Below, piece after piece: positions 16,420 through 25,009 of a stretch of 64,000 bases of DNA (positions are counted from its first letter, which is position 1; each line of letters starts with the position of its first letter). The notes under the pieces are model-generated. The model was not told where the DNA came from. It searched no databases and worked only from the letters and a program-made list of their open reading frames with translations. The position numbers and the translations under genes are program-made. Location of the stretch: NCBI RefSeq assembly GCF_050483325.1, contig NZ_JBCMYF010000012.1:124001-188000 (forward strand). The letters run 5' to 3'. Source of the stretch: Bacillus_P idriensis_A (GTDB lineage Bacteria > Bacillota > Bacilli > Bacillales > Bacillaceae).

Positions 16420-17952
16420 ATGGAAAAATTTTATAAAAGCATGTATGAATTAATCGTTGAAACATCAACAAAACTTCCTAAAGATGTCCGCCGGGCGATA
16501 TTAAAAGCCAAGATGAAAGAGAATGCAGGAACACGCGCTGCCATGTCTCTCGCTACTATATCTGAAAATATCAAAATGGCTGATGAGAATGTATCGCCTA
16601 TTTGTCAGGATACAGGTCTGCCGACTTTTAAACTGAAAGTTCCGGTTGGCGCCAACCAGCTGCAAATGAAAGAAGCGATCAAACGCGCGATTGCGCAAGC
16701 GACAAAAGACGGAAAGCTGCGTCCAAACTCTGTGGATTCACTGACTGGCGAGAACAGCGGAGATAATCTTGGATACGGCACCCCTGTCATTAAATTTGAG
16801 CAATGGGAAAAAGATTACATTGATGCCCGCTTAATTTTAAAAGGCGGCGGCTGCGAAAATAAAAACATTCAATACAGTCTTCCATGTGAGCTTGATGGAC
16901 TTGGAAAAGCAGGAAGGGACTTAGACGGCATCCGCAAATGCGTTCTTCATTCTGTTTATCAGGCACAAGGACAAGGCTGCAGTGCAGGTTTCATCGGGGT
17001 AGGTATTGGAGGAGACCGCACTTCAGGCTATGAGCTTGCAAAAGACCAGCTTTTCAGAAGTTCAGAAGACGTCAATCCAAACCCGGATCTTCAAAAGCTT
17101 GAAGAATACATTGTGGAAAAAGCCAATCAGCTCGGTATTGGAACGATGGGCTTTGGCGGAGAAGCAACTCTATTAGGATGCAAGGTTGGCGTAATGAACC
17201 GGATTCCTGCCAGCTTCTTTGTATCTGTTGCCTATAATTGCTGGGCATACCGCCGTTTAGGAGTAAACATTGATGCTGCAAGCGGTGAAATTCAAAACTG
17301 GCTGTACCAGGAAGGTGAAATGCCAAACCTGAATGAGGCAGATCTAGCTGAAGAAACACCTCAATCTTCGCGTGAAGTTGTGCTTGAAGCGCCAATCACA
17401 GAAGAGAAGATTCGTGATTTAAAAGTTGGGGATGTCGTTCATATCAATGGCATGATGTACACAGGCCGCGACGCGATTCACAAATACTTATCTGATCATG
17501 ACGCTCCAGTGGATCTTGATGGTCAAATCATCTACCATTGCGGGCCGGTTATGATGAAGGATGAGGACGGAAACTGGCATGTAAAAGCAGCCGGCCCGAC
17601 GACAAGTATCCGCGAGGAGCCATATCAAGGCGATATTATGAAAAAATTCGGCATTCGCGCAGTCATTGGAAAAGGCGGCATGGGGCCAAAAACACTGAAA
17701 GCCCTAAATGAACATGGCGGAGTTTATCTGAATGCAATTGGCGGAGCTGCACAGTATTATGCAGATTGCATTAAATCTGTTGAAGGCGTCGATCTGATGC
17801 AATTCGGCATTCCAGAAGCGATGTGGCACCTGAAGGTTGAAGGTTTTACGGCGGTAGTTACAATGGATTCGCATGGCAACAGCCTTCATGCAGACGTTGA
17901 TCAGAACTCTCTTGAAAAGCTGTCACAATTTAAAGAACCTGTTTTCAGTTAA
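16420..17952 (+). CDS. fumA: class I (iron-sulphur) fumarate hydratase
   Basis: 510-aa single-chain class I fumarase, reversibly hydrating fumarate to L-malate in the TCA cycle using an oxygen-sensitive [4Fe-4S] cluster. The N-terminal alpha part has C62 in PICQDTG, the SGDNLGYGTP loop, C187 and C274 (in the CWAYRR motif) as candidate cluster ligands, and GFGGEATLLGCKV; the C-terminal beta part has HINGMMYTGRDAIHKYL, CGPVM and the TTSIRE motif. Full length, GGGGAGAAACAGG ribosome site. It sits between yfjT and pdaA, where B. subtilis has no such gene, so it is a lineage-specific insertion or retention. Confidence 0.92.
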   Translation: MEKFYKSMYELIVETSTKLPKDVRRAILKAKMKENAGTRAAMSLATISENIKMADENVSPICQDTGLPTFKLKVPVGANQLQMKEAIKRAIAQATKDGKLRPNSVDSLTGENSGDNLGYGTPVIKFEQWEKDYIDARLILKGGGCENKNIQYSLPCELDGLGKAGRDLDGIRKCVLHSVYQAQGQGCSAGFIGVGIGGDRTSGYELAKDQLFRSSEDVNPNPDLQKLEEYIVEKANQLGIGTMGFGGEATLLGCKVGVMNRIPASFFVSVAYNCWAYRRLGVNIDAASGEIQNWLYQEGEMPNLNEADLAEETPQSSREVVLEAPITEEKIRDLKVGDVVHINGMMYTGRDAIHKYLSDHDAPVDLDGQIIYHCGPVMMKDEDGNWHVKAAGPTTSIREEPYQGDIMKKFGIRAVIGKGGMGPKTLKALNEHGGVYLNAIGGAAQYYADCIKSVEGVDLMQFGIPEAMWHLKVEGFTAVVTMDSHGNSLHADVDQNSLEKLSQFKEPVFS

Positions 17953-17956
17953 GGAG

Positions 17957-17981
17957 AAGCCGGATTTATTCCGGCTTTTTT
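17957..17981 (+). terminator. terminator of the fumarase gene
   Basis: AAGCCGGA / TCCGGCTT stem with a 5-base loop and T-run, directly after the stop. Confidence 0.85.
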
Positions 17982-18014
17982 CAGTTGGTTCCATATGTTA
18001 CCTTCTAAAAAACA

Positions 18015-18045
18015 GTATGTAATCTCCTCTCTTTCCAACACTATA
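18015..18045 (+). promoter_or_regulatory. candidate SigG (forespore) promoter of pdaA
   Basis: GTATG (18015-18019) fits the GHATR -35 of SigG and CACTATA (18039-18045) is one base off CATWMTA; the spacer is 19, one more than ideal. pdaA is a forespore SigG gene in B. subtilis. The TTG start is 31 bases further on. Confidence 0.45.
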
Positions 18046-18075
18046 AATAGAAACTATGTCAGGGGAGCGATTTCT

Positions 18076-18879
18076 TTGAAATACTGTTGCGCTATATTTA
18101 GCTTTCTGATGTTTTTATCATTCGGCATAAATACAGCTGGAGCGTCCGTCTCCAACCAGCCGATCAATTGGGGCTTTGAAAAAAGCAGAAACCACAAATC
18201 GGCGAACCCCGGTGAGCCGCTTATGAAGCTGCTTAGTAAATATGATGCTTATTTTATGGGAGATCCGAGCCAGAAATACATTTATCTCACGTTCGACAAC
18301 GGCTATGAGAACGGGTATACCGGAGGAGTTCTTGATGTTTTGAAAAAACAGAAAGTGCCTGCCGCCTTTTTCGTGACCGGTCATTATCTCCTTGATCAGC
18401 CAGAGCTCGTAAAGCGGATGGCAGATGAAGGGCATATTGTCGGAAACCATTCATGGCATCATCCTGATCTGACAAAAGTCAGTGATGAAAGGCTGAAAAA
18501 AGAGCTGGATTCCGTAAAAGAAAAGACAGAACAGCTGACCGGCTATCAGGGCATTCAGTATCTCCGTCCGCCTAGGGGCGTATTCAGCGAGCGGGTGCTG
18601 GCTAAATCCAAAGAGCTCGGGTACCAGCCGGTTTTCTGGTCGCTTGCTTTTGTGGACTGGCATACAAATGCACAAAAAGGCTGGAGATATTCCTATGATC
18701 AGATGATGAGCCAGATTCATCCCGGATGCATTCTTTTGCTTCATACCGTTTCAAAAGACAATGCAGAGGCGCTTGACAGAGCGATTACAGATCTCCGAAA
18801 ACAGGGCTATATCTTTAAAAGTCTTGACGATCTCATGATAGACAGGACATTCCATCAGCCGCATTTTTTCTCCCTCTGA
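18076..18879 (+). CDS. pdaA: peptidoglycan N-acetylmuramic acid deacetylase PdaA
   Basis: 267 aa from a TTG start with AGGGGAGCG upstream; the longer frame from 17995 lacks a ribosome site and would bury the signal peptide. Signal peptide (hydrophobic to about residue 20, ending TAGAS), then the NodB deacetylase domain: TFD74NGYENGY base motif, H125SWHH129PDL zinc ligands, RPPRGVFSE, and late LLHTVSKDNAEAL. PdaA removes acetyl from muramic acid, leading to muramic delta-lactam in spore cortex, which germination lytic enzymes need. Equivalent to B. subtilis yfjS. Confidence 0.93.
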   Translation: MKYCCAIFSFLMFLSFGINTAGASVSNQPINWGFEKSRNHKSANPGEPLMKLLSKYDAYFMGDPSQKYIYLTFDNGYENGYTGGVLDVLKKQKVPAAFFVTGHYLLDQPELVKRMADEGHIVGNHSWHHPDLTKVSDERLKKELDSVKEKTEQLTGYQGIQYLRPPRGVFSERVLAKSKELGYQPVFWSLAFVDWHTNAQKGWRYSYDQMMSQIHPGCILLLHTVSKDNAEALDRAITDLRKQGYIFKSLDDLMIDRTFHQPHFFSL

Positions 18880-18899
18880 CCAAGGTCACAGGGAGTTTT
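18870..18899 (+). terminator. terminator of pdaA
   Basis: CTCCCTCTGACC / GGTCACAGGGAG stem with one mismatch and a 2-base apparent loop, then TTTTCCCTTTT; it overlaps the pdaA stop. Confidence 0.75.
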
Positions 18900-18962
18900 C
18901 CCTTTTCCCCGGGCGTTTCATGATATAATAGTCAGTATCAAAAATAAGGGGTTTGAGAACGA

Positions 18963-19826
18963 ATGTGGGAAGAGCGAGTAAAGATAGATCCTCCATATGA
19001 TTTTGACCGTGTCCTTGACCGATTATCCATGGATCCGCTGCATCATGTGAAGATGGCTGAACGCGAAGTGTCCATTCCGATGAGAGATCATGAAAAAAAA
19101 CCGTTTGTTGTTAAGGTGAAGGCTCTTGGAACGAAGGATTCACCTGAGTTTTTAGTGAGCGGGAGCGCAAACCGCGAGGCGGCGCTGAAAGAAACGATGC
19201 GCATCTTTCAGTGGGATATTTCTCTGCTTGACGTTCAGACTCATTTTCGTTCCTCAAACATAGCCGGTATATTTCACGAGCATGATGGCACACCGCTCGT
19301 TCTGGAATTTGGCCTGTATGAGTGCCTGATGAAATGCATCATCCACCAGCAGCTGAATCTCAAGTTTGCCCATACGCTGACAGAGCGGTTTGTCCATGCA
19401 TTTGGTGAGCAGGTGGACGGAGTCTGGTTCTATCCGCTTCCTGAAAAAGTGGCGGCACTTGATTACAGCGACCTGCGTGAGCTGCAGTTCAGCGGACGCA
19501 AATCGGAGTATGTGATTGATACATCAAAGCTGCTTGCAGAAGGCAAAATAAACCTTGAAGAATTGAAAGATCAGCCGGATGAGGAAATCCTGAAGGAGCT
19601 CGTAAAAATCCGCGGAGTAGGGCCATGGACGGTCCAGAACCTGCTGCTGTTCGGACTTGGACGGCCAAATCTGTTTCCGATTGCAGATATCGGGATTCAA
19701 AATGCAATGAAAAAGCACTTTGGCCTCGACCGCAAGCCTACTCTGGAAGAGATGCAGGAGCTGAGCAGGGAGTGGGCCCCTTATTTAAGCTATGCTTCCC
19801 TTTATTTATGGAGAAGCATTGAATAG
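18963..19826 (+). CDS. yfjP: DNA-3-methyladenine glycosylase II (AlkA-like) YfjP
   Basis: 287 aa. HhH-GPD glycosylase: helix-hairpin-helix IRGVGPWTVQNLLLFGLG followed by the catalytic aspartate D242 in FPIADIGIQ. The N-terminal beta domain and central YECLMKCIIHQQLNLKFAHTL match AlkA-type enzymes, which excise alkylated purines in base excision repair. Its end nearly touches the yfjO start (16 bases), so the two are cotranscribed. TATAAT at about 18931 could be its -10. Confidence 0.88.
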   Translation: MWEERVKIDPPYDFDRVLDRLSMDPLHHVKMAEREVSIPMRDHEKKPFVVKVKALGTKDSPEFLVSGSANREAALKETMRIFQWDISLLDVQTHFRSSNIAGIFHEHDGTPLVLEFGLYECLMKCIIHQQLNLKFAHTLTERFVHAFGEQVDGVWFYPLPEKVAALDYSDLRELQFSGRKSEYVIDTSKLLAEGKINLEELKDQPDEEILKELVKIRGVGPWTVQNLLLFGLGRPNLFPIADIGIQNAMKKHFGLDRKPTLEEMQELSREWAPYLSYASLYLWRSIE

Positions 19827-19842
19827 AAATGGAGCGTCAAAC

Positions 19843-21249
19843 ATGAAGACCAATGAAAAAAACAAAGGCATACCTCTGGAAAAGGGACAAACCTTTCCTT
19901 TAACCATAAAAAGACTCGGAATCAACGGAGAAGGAGTCGGCTACTTCAAAAAGCAGGTTGTATTCGTACCAGGTGCCCTGCCTAATGAAGAAGTGGTGGT
20001 GGAAGCGACGAACATCAGCACCAAATTCGCCGAGGGCAAAGTGAAGAAAATCAGGAAGGCCTCCCCACATAGAGTTGACCCGCCTTGCCCGATCTACCAC
20101 GAATGCGGCGGCTGCCAGCTTCAGCACCTTTCCTATGAAAAACAGCTGCATGAAAAAAGAGACATTGTCGTCCAGGCGATGGAGCGTTTTTCCGGACTTG
20201 ATCTAGGTAAAACCGACATCAGACAGACAATCGGCATGGAGGACCCGTGGAACTACCGCAACAAAAGCCAGTTCCAGACAGGACTCAGAAACGGGAAAGT
20301 CATTGCGGGACTGTACAGCAAGAACTCCCACCACCTTGTCAACATCGATCACTGCATCGTGCAGCACGAAGCAACAAACAAAGTCGTTCAGACCGTCAAG
20401 CAAATTCTGCAGGACCTGAAAGTATCCATCTACGACGAGCGGAAACGCAAAGGCATCGTCCGGACCATCGTCAGCAGAGTCGGCTTCAAAAGCGGACAAG
20501 TTCAGATCGTCCTCATCACTGCACAGGAAAACCTGCCGCGCAAGGACCTGATTGTCAGCGAAATCAACAAGCGTCTCCCTGAAGTGAAATCCATCATGCA
20601 AAACATCAACGGTGAAAAAACATCCCTGATCTTCGGGGAAAAAACCGTCCACTTAGACGGAGAAGAAGTCATCCAGGAACAGCTCGGCGATTTGACCTTT
20701 GACCTCTCGGCACGGGCCTTCTTCCAGCTCAACCCCGTCCAGACCGTCAAACTCTACGACGAAGTCAAAAAAGCCGCCCAGCTGACCGGCAAAGAAAAAA
20801 TCGTCGACGCCTACTGCGGCGTAGGCACCATCGGGATGTGGCTCGCGGACGGGGCCAAAGAAATCAGGGGCATGGACACCATCGCCGACTCCGTCGAAGA
20901 TGCCAAAAAGAACGCCAAAAAACACGGCTTCAAAAACGCAACCTACGTAAAAGGCACAGCCGAACACTGGCTCCCAAAATGGCTAGGCGAAGGCTGGCGC
21001 CCTGACGCAGTCGTCGTCGATCCCCCGCGAACAGGCTGCGATCAAAAACTGCTTGGTGCGATATTGAAAGTTAAACCGAAGAAGTTTATTTATGTGTCGT
21101 GTAACCCGTCTACATTGGCGAAGGATATTAAGACACTTTCGAAGGCGTATAAGGTTGAGTATATTCAGCCTGTGGATATGTTTCCGCATACTGCGCATGT
21201 GGAGTGTGTGGTGCAGATGGTTTTAAAAGAAGAAGCAGGTTCCCGTTAA
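19843..21249 (+). CDS. yfjO: 23S rRNA (uracil-C5)-methyltransferase, RlmCD/RumA family, YfjO
   Basis: 468 aa from ATG 19843 (GGAG upstream). N-terminal TRAM RNA-binding domain, [4Fe-4S] cysteines C82, C88, C91 (CPIYHECGGC), SAM motif DAYCGVGTIG, VVDPPRTGCD, catalytic C420 in YVSCNPSTLAKD and general base E454 in AHVECV. Methylates uridine in RNA; B. subtilis has two paralogues, so the exact rRNA target is inferred. The central part (about 20.1-21.05 kb) uses many C-ending codons while the last 190 bases use T/A-ending codons, unlike each other. Confidence 0.88.
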   Translation: MKTNEKNKGIPLEKGQTFPLTIKRLGINGEGVGYFKKQVVFVPGALPNEEVVVEATNISTKFAEGKVKKIRKASPHRVDPPCPIYHECGGCQLQHLSYEKQLHEKRDIVVQAMERFSGLDLGKTDIRQTIGMEDPWNYRNKSQFQTGLRNGKVIAGLYSKNSHHLVNIDHCIVQHEATNKVVQTVKQILQDLKVSIYDERKRKGIVRTIVSRVGFKSGQVQIVLITAQENLPRKDLIVSEINKRLPEVKSIMQNINGEKTSLIFGEKTVHLDGEEVIQEQLGDLTFDLSARAFFQLNPVQTVKLYDEVKKAAQLTGKEKIVDAYCGVGTIGMWLADGAKEIRGMDTIADSVEDAKKNAKKHGFKNATYVKGTAEHWLPKWLGEGWRPDAVVVDPPRTGCDQKLLGAILKVKPKKFIYVSCNPSTLAKDIKTLSKAYKVEYIQPVDMFPHTAHVECVVQMVLKEEAGSR

Positions 21250-21681
21250 GGGGAAAATCTACTTATATTCAAATTTGGGCGGCACACCGGTAATGAATGA
21301 CCAGTGTGCTGTCTTTTTTTACATTGATCCCCTTAATTAGGCGATGCAAGATATTGGGTGTAAATTCATCAAAGTTTAGCGGTGGGGTATTTAAGGAGGG
21401 TAAACCTAAAGTGAAGATTAGGTAATAAAAAGGGAAGTAGTTCTCATCACTCCGACCTTAAAAATAATCTCAATTTTCCTTGGGATTAATATGTTTCAGT
21501 TAGATATAAAAAGAACTATATTGAGAGGATTATTAATAGTTTATAATAGCACTAATTCAAGATAGGATATTAGTTCTAGACTTTTTTTGGAAATCTCTAA
21601 ATATCTTCATTACTACTAATAACTCCTGTATAATTTTACCTAAAGGTAAATCCAAAAAAAGAACAACTGGGGGAAAAGTTA
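21250..21681 (+). promoter_or_regulatory. intergenic boundary: yfjO terminator, then AT-rich promoter region of the defence operon
   Basis: 21279-21320 holds a hairpin ending in GTGTGCTGTC plus seven T, terminating yfjO. After it the sequence turns AT-rich and has no ORF. TATAAT at 21629-21634 is the best -10 (no good -35), and immediately after it is a perfect dyad, TTTACC-TAAA-GGTAAA (21635-21650), placed where a repressor would block initiation. GGGGGAAAAG precedes the first ATG at 21682. Confidence 0.55.
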
Positions 21682-22071
21682 ATGAGACAAGAATCTTTTT
21701 TTAATAAACAACCATCTAAAAAGTTTCGTGAAATTGTTAAAGAACATGGGGAGATATATACAAACCCTAAATTGTTAAAACAAAGTCTTGAAATATATAT
21801 AGAAAAAGTAAAAGAGGAAACAATGACAAATGAGTTTATAAATGTTGAATTAGCAAATAAAATTAAGGACGTTTGTTTGGTTTTAATTGATGATTACGAG
21901 GATGTAGATAATGAAAAAAAGAAATATATAGTTGCAACTATAATTTATTTTGTAACTGCTAATGATGATGAAAAAGACCTGTTTTCTCCACTTGGGTTTG
22001 ATGATGATGCAGATATTTTAAATGAATGTCTAAATTTAATTGATAAGAAAGAGCTAACAGTCAAATTGTAG
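21682..22071 (+). CDS. DUF1232 (YkvA)-like small protein, first gene of the DISARM-like operon
   Basis: 129 aa. The C-terminal half reads KKYIVATIIYFVTANDDEKD...PLGFDDDADILNE, the pattern of DUF1232/YkvA domains (a helix followed by D-x-x-P-x-G-x-x-D-D). The N-terminal half is lysine- and glutamate-rich helical. DUF1232 proteins have no agreed activity. It stops 13 bases before the SNF2 gene, so it belongs to the same operon, as a regulator, adaptor or accessory subunit. AT-rich like the rest of the island. Confidence 0.65.
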   Translation: MRQESFFNKQPSKKFREIVKEHGEIYTNPKLLKQSLEIYIEKVKEETMTNEFINVELANKIKDVCLVLIDDYEDVDNEKKKYIVATIIYFVTANDDEKDLFSPLGFDDDADILNECLNLIDKKELTVKL

Positions 22072-22084
22072 TGAGGTTGATAAT

Positions 22085-24997
22085 ATGCATACAAAAACTA
22101 AATCACAGAAATTGATTGCACCGGGAGCGAGGGTAGAGGTTCGCGGTGAAGAGTGGATAGTAAAGAACGTAAATAAAATTCAGAATGGCCACAGTTATAA
22201 AGTTATAGGTGTTTCTGAATTAGTAAGAAACCATGAAGCAGTATTCCTTGATACACTTGACGAAATTATTGAGATTAAACCGGAAGATACTCATTTTGTG
22301 TTTGACGATACAGAAAAATACAGGAAAAGCAGATTATATATAGAAGCTCTTCTTAGGAAAACACCACCTATTGATAATAAGCTATATATAGGATATAAAG
22401 GTGCTTTTAATCTTTCGGAATATCAATTAAAGCCAGCAAGCCTGGCCTTAAATAATCTACGTCCTCGAATCTTAATTGCAGATGCTGTTGGCCTTGGTAA
22501 AACAATTGAGGTAGGAATATTGTTATCTGAATTGATTAAACGAGGACGTGGAGATCGTATTTTAGTGGTTACTATGAAATCAATGCTTAGCCAGTTTCAA
22601 CAAGAAATGTGGTCACGCTTTACAATCCCATTAGTTCGCTTGGATTCCGTAGGTATTCAGAAAGTACGCTCAAAAATCCCTAGTAATAAGAATCCTTTTA
22701 ACTATTATAGTAAAGCAATTATATCAGTTGATACGCTTAAAAATGATAGCCAATATCGTACTTATCTAGAACAGTGCCATTGGGATGCGATTGTTATTGA
22801 TGAGTGCCATAATGTTGCAAATGCAAATACACAACGAAATAGGTTAGCGAGCTTGTTAGCTAGAACGTGCGATTCACTAATTTTAACGAGTGCTACTCCA
22901 CATAATGGGAAACCGCAATCGTTTGCTCAGTTAATTAATATGATTGAACCAACAGCAATTGCAGATGAAGAAGATTATACAAGTGAAGAAATTGAGGGGC
23001 TATTCACTCGTAGATTTAAAAAAGACATTGAGCAAGAAGTTGGAAATCAATTCAGTGATCGTGAATTACACGTAGAAGAGATGCCGGCAAATATCGAAGA
23101 AGAACGACTGTTTAAATATATGCATAGTTTAAGATTTAACACATTAGATGGTAAAAGATCGAAACAATTATCTTTACCCGGAATTTCGGATATTAGAGGA
23201 ACAAAGGACACGTTATTTAAAAACACATTATTTAAAGCTTTCTTATCGAGTCCTGCTGCTTGCTTACATACGGTTCGACAAAGAATTAATAAATTAGAAA
23301 AAAGAATCGAAGAAGATCCTAAAACAGAAGAAGTTTTCGGAGAAGACTTAAAAAAGTTACTTCAGGTAGAAGATTTACTGAATCAAATTACTGATGATAA
23401 GTTTAGTAAATTTGAGAAGTTCAAATCTTTATTAAAGAACCTTAAATGGACTGGAAACAAAAATTCACCGAGAATCATTTTGTTCTCTGAACGGATCCAA
23501 ACATTAGAATTCCTTTCACAGAAAATTAGAGAAGAATTTAATGTTGACGAAAAGGTAGTTAGAGTATTTCATGCTGGAATGTCTGATGTTGAACAACAAG
23601 GTATTGTTGAAAGTTTTGGGAAAGGAAATGAGCCAGTTCGACTGCTACTAGCAACTGATGTTGCTTCAGAAGGTGTGAATTTACATTATTATTGTAATCA
23701 TCTCATCCATTTTGATATTCCGTGGTCTTTAATAACATTAGAGCAACGTAACGGTCGTATTGACCGTTATGGACAAAATCACACACCACATATCTATTAT
23801 TTACTAACCAAATCACAAGATGAAGATATTAAGGGTGATTTTAGAATCTTAAATAAGTTGATCGAGAAGGAAGAAGAAGCTCATAAAAACTTAGGTGATG
23901 CTGCTACTATTATGCAACTATTTAATCCTCAAGAAGAGGAAGAATTTATTGAACGAGAATTGGCGGAAGGTAAAACTGCGGACGAAATTCTACCATCTTT
24001 TGATGAATTAGACATGGATCAAATGTTAAGTCAGATGGATCAAATGCTAAACAAAGCAGAATCAACATCAATTGATCAATATGATAAAAGTGAAGCATAC
24101 CATTGGATGGACGATTACACATTTATGAAGGAAAGTCTTCAGGTTATTCTTGATGAAGGTATTAGTAATAACGAACAAATTGAGTTTTCCACAGAGAAAG
24201 AATCTATAACTTGGTTTGTTCCTGATGACGTTAAGCAAGTTTTAATTCATATGCCGGATGAAGCTATACCTAAAAATAAAGAGTTTCAGCTTACAACAAG
24301 CCGAGAAATGATGCAAGAATCTATAGTGGAAGCTAGAAAAAAACAGGGGGAATGGCCTAAAAAACAATTATTATGGGAGCAACATCCTTTGTTTTCATAT
24401 TTAACAGAGAGAGTAATTGTAAAATATGATAGAAATGAAGCACCTATCATACAATTGCCAACACTTGACGAAGGAAGAGTAATTTTCTTTATGCAAGGTG
24501 TAATGTTCAATAAGAGAGCGCAACCAGTTATCTCTCAATGGTTTGGAGTTGAGGCTTTAAGCCAGCAAGAAGAATCTAAAGTATATAGATTTAATGAACT
24601 TGAAGAAAATTTGAATATAAGTTCTGAATTATATAATCCCGGTGAGGTTGAATTTGACCTTTCAATTCTTGAAGATAAGAAATACGAAGCAATAAATTTT
24701 TCAAAAGAGTTTTTAAATAAACTTCGTGACGAAAGAAGTAAATTATTGATGAAAGATATAACAAGTGATTTACGAAAATTAAGAAGTTGGAGAGATAAAA
24801 AGCTTGATTTGTTAGCTAAAGAAGAACAAGAAAAGGCAGCACGGGGAACAATTCCTAAACATATAACTGCAAGAATTGAAAATGAGAGAAAAACTGTGAA
24901 AGAGTTATATCAACTACGCGAAGATTGGATTAGAAATACAATGTCGACAGATAATAGACCGTTTTTACGAATAGCAGCCGTTTTTATTGGAAAATAA
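22085..24997 (+). CDS. SNF2-family helicase, DrmD-like
   Basis: 970 aa. Superfamily 2 Swi2/Snf2 helicase: motif I ILIADAVGLGK139T, motif II D239ECH, motif III LTSATPH, then in the second lobe LLLATDVASEGVNLHYY and motif VI QRNGRIDRYGQ (554-564). The C-terminal 350 residues are a helical, charged extension without a recognised nuclease. This is the architecture of DrmD, the SNF2 protein of class 1 DISARM, and of RapA-like helicases in restriction systems. The methylase follows after 12 bases; the gene order drmD-drmMI is that of class 1 DISARM. Confidence 0.82.
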   Translation: MHTKTKSQKLIAPGARVEVRGEEWIVKNVNKIQNGHSYKVIGVSELVRNHEAVFLDTLDEIIEIKPEDTHFVFDDTEKYRKSRLYIEALLRKTPPIDNKLYIGYKGAFNLSEYQLKPASLALNNLRPRILIADAVGLGKTIEVGILLSELIKRGRGDRILVVTMKSMLSQFQQEMWSRFTIPLVRLDSVGIQKVRSKIPSNKNPFNYYSKAIISVDTLKNDSQYRTYLEQCHWDAIVIDECHNVANANTQRNRLASLLARTCDSLILTSATPHNGKPQSFAQLINMIEPTAIADEEDYTSEEIEGLFTRRFKKDIEQEVGNQFSDRELHVEEMPANIEEERLFKYMHSLRFNTLDGKRSKQLSLPGISDIRGTKDTLFKNTLFKAFLSSPAACLHTVRQRINKLEKRIEEDPKTEEVFGEDLKKLLQVEDLLNQITDDKFSKFEKFKSLLKNLKWTGNKNSPRIILFSERIQTLEFLSQKIREEFNVDEKVVRVFHAGMSDVEQQGIVESFGKGNEPVRLLLATDVASEGVNLHYYCNHLIHFDIPWSLITLEQRNGRIDRYGQNHTPHIYYLLTKSQDEDIKGDFRILNKLIEKEEEAHKNLGDAATIMQLFNPQEEEEFIERELAEGKTADEILPSFDELDMDQMLSQMDQMLNKAESTSIDQYDKSEAYHWMDDYTFMKESLQVILDEGISNNEQIEFSTEKESITWFVPDDVKQVLIHMPDEAIPKNKEFQLTTSREMMQESIVEARKKQGEWPKKQLLWEQHPLFSYLTERVIVKYDRNEAPIIQLPTLDEGRVIFFMQGVMFNKRAQPVISQWFGVEALSQQEESKVYRFNELEENLNISSELYNPGEVEFDLSILEDKKYEAINFSKEFLNKLRDERSKLLMKDITSDLRKLRSWRDKKLDLLAKEEQEKAARGTIPKHITARIENERKTVKELYQLREDWIRNTMSTDNRPFLRIAAVFIGK

Positions 24998-25009
24998 GGG
25001 AGTGAAAAT

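Noticed and set aside
20203..20967. Long antisense frames over yfjO
   Set aside because: They arise from the GC-rich codon pattern of the sense gene; no ribosome sites or family motifs.
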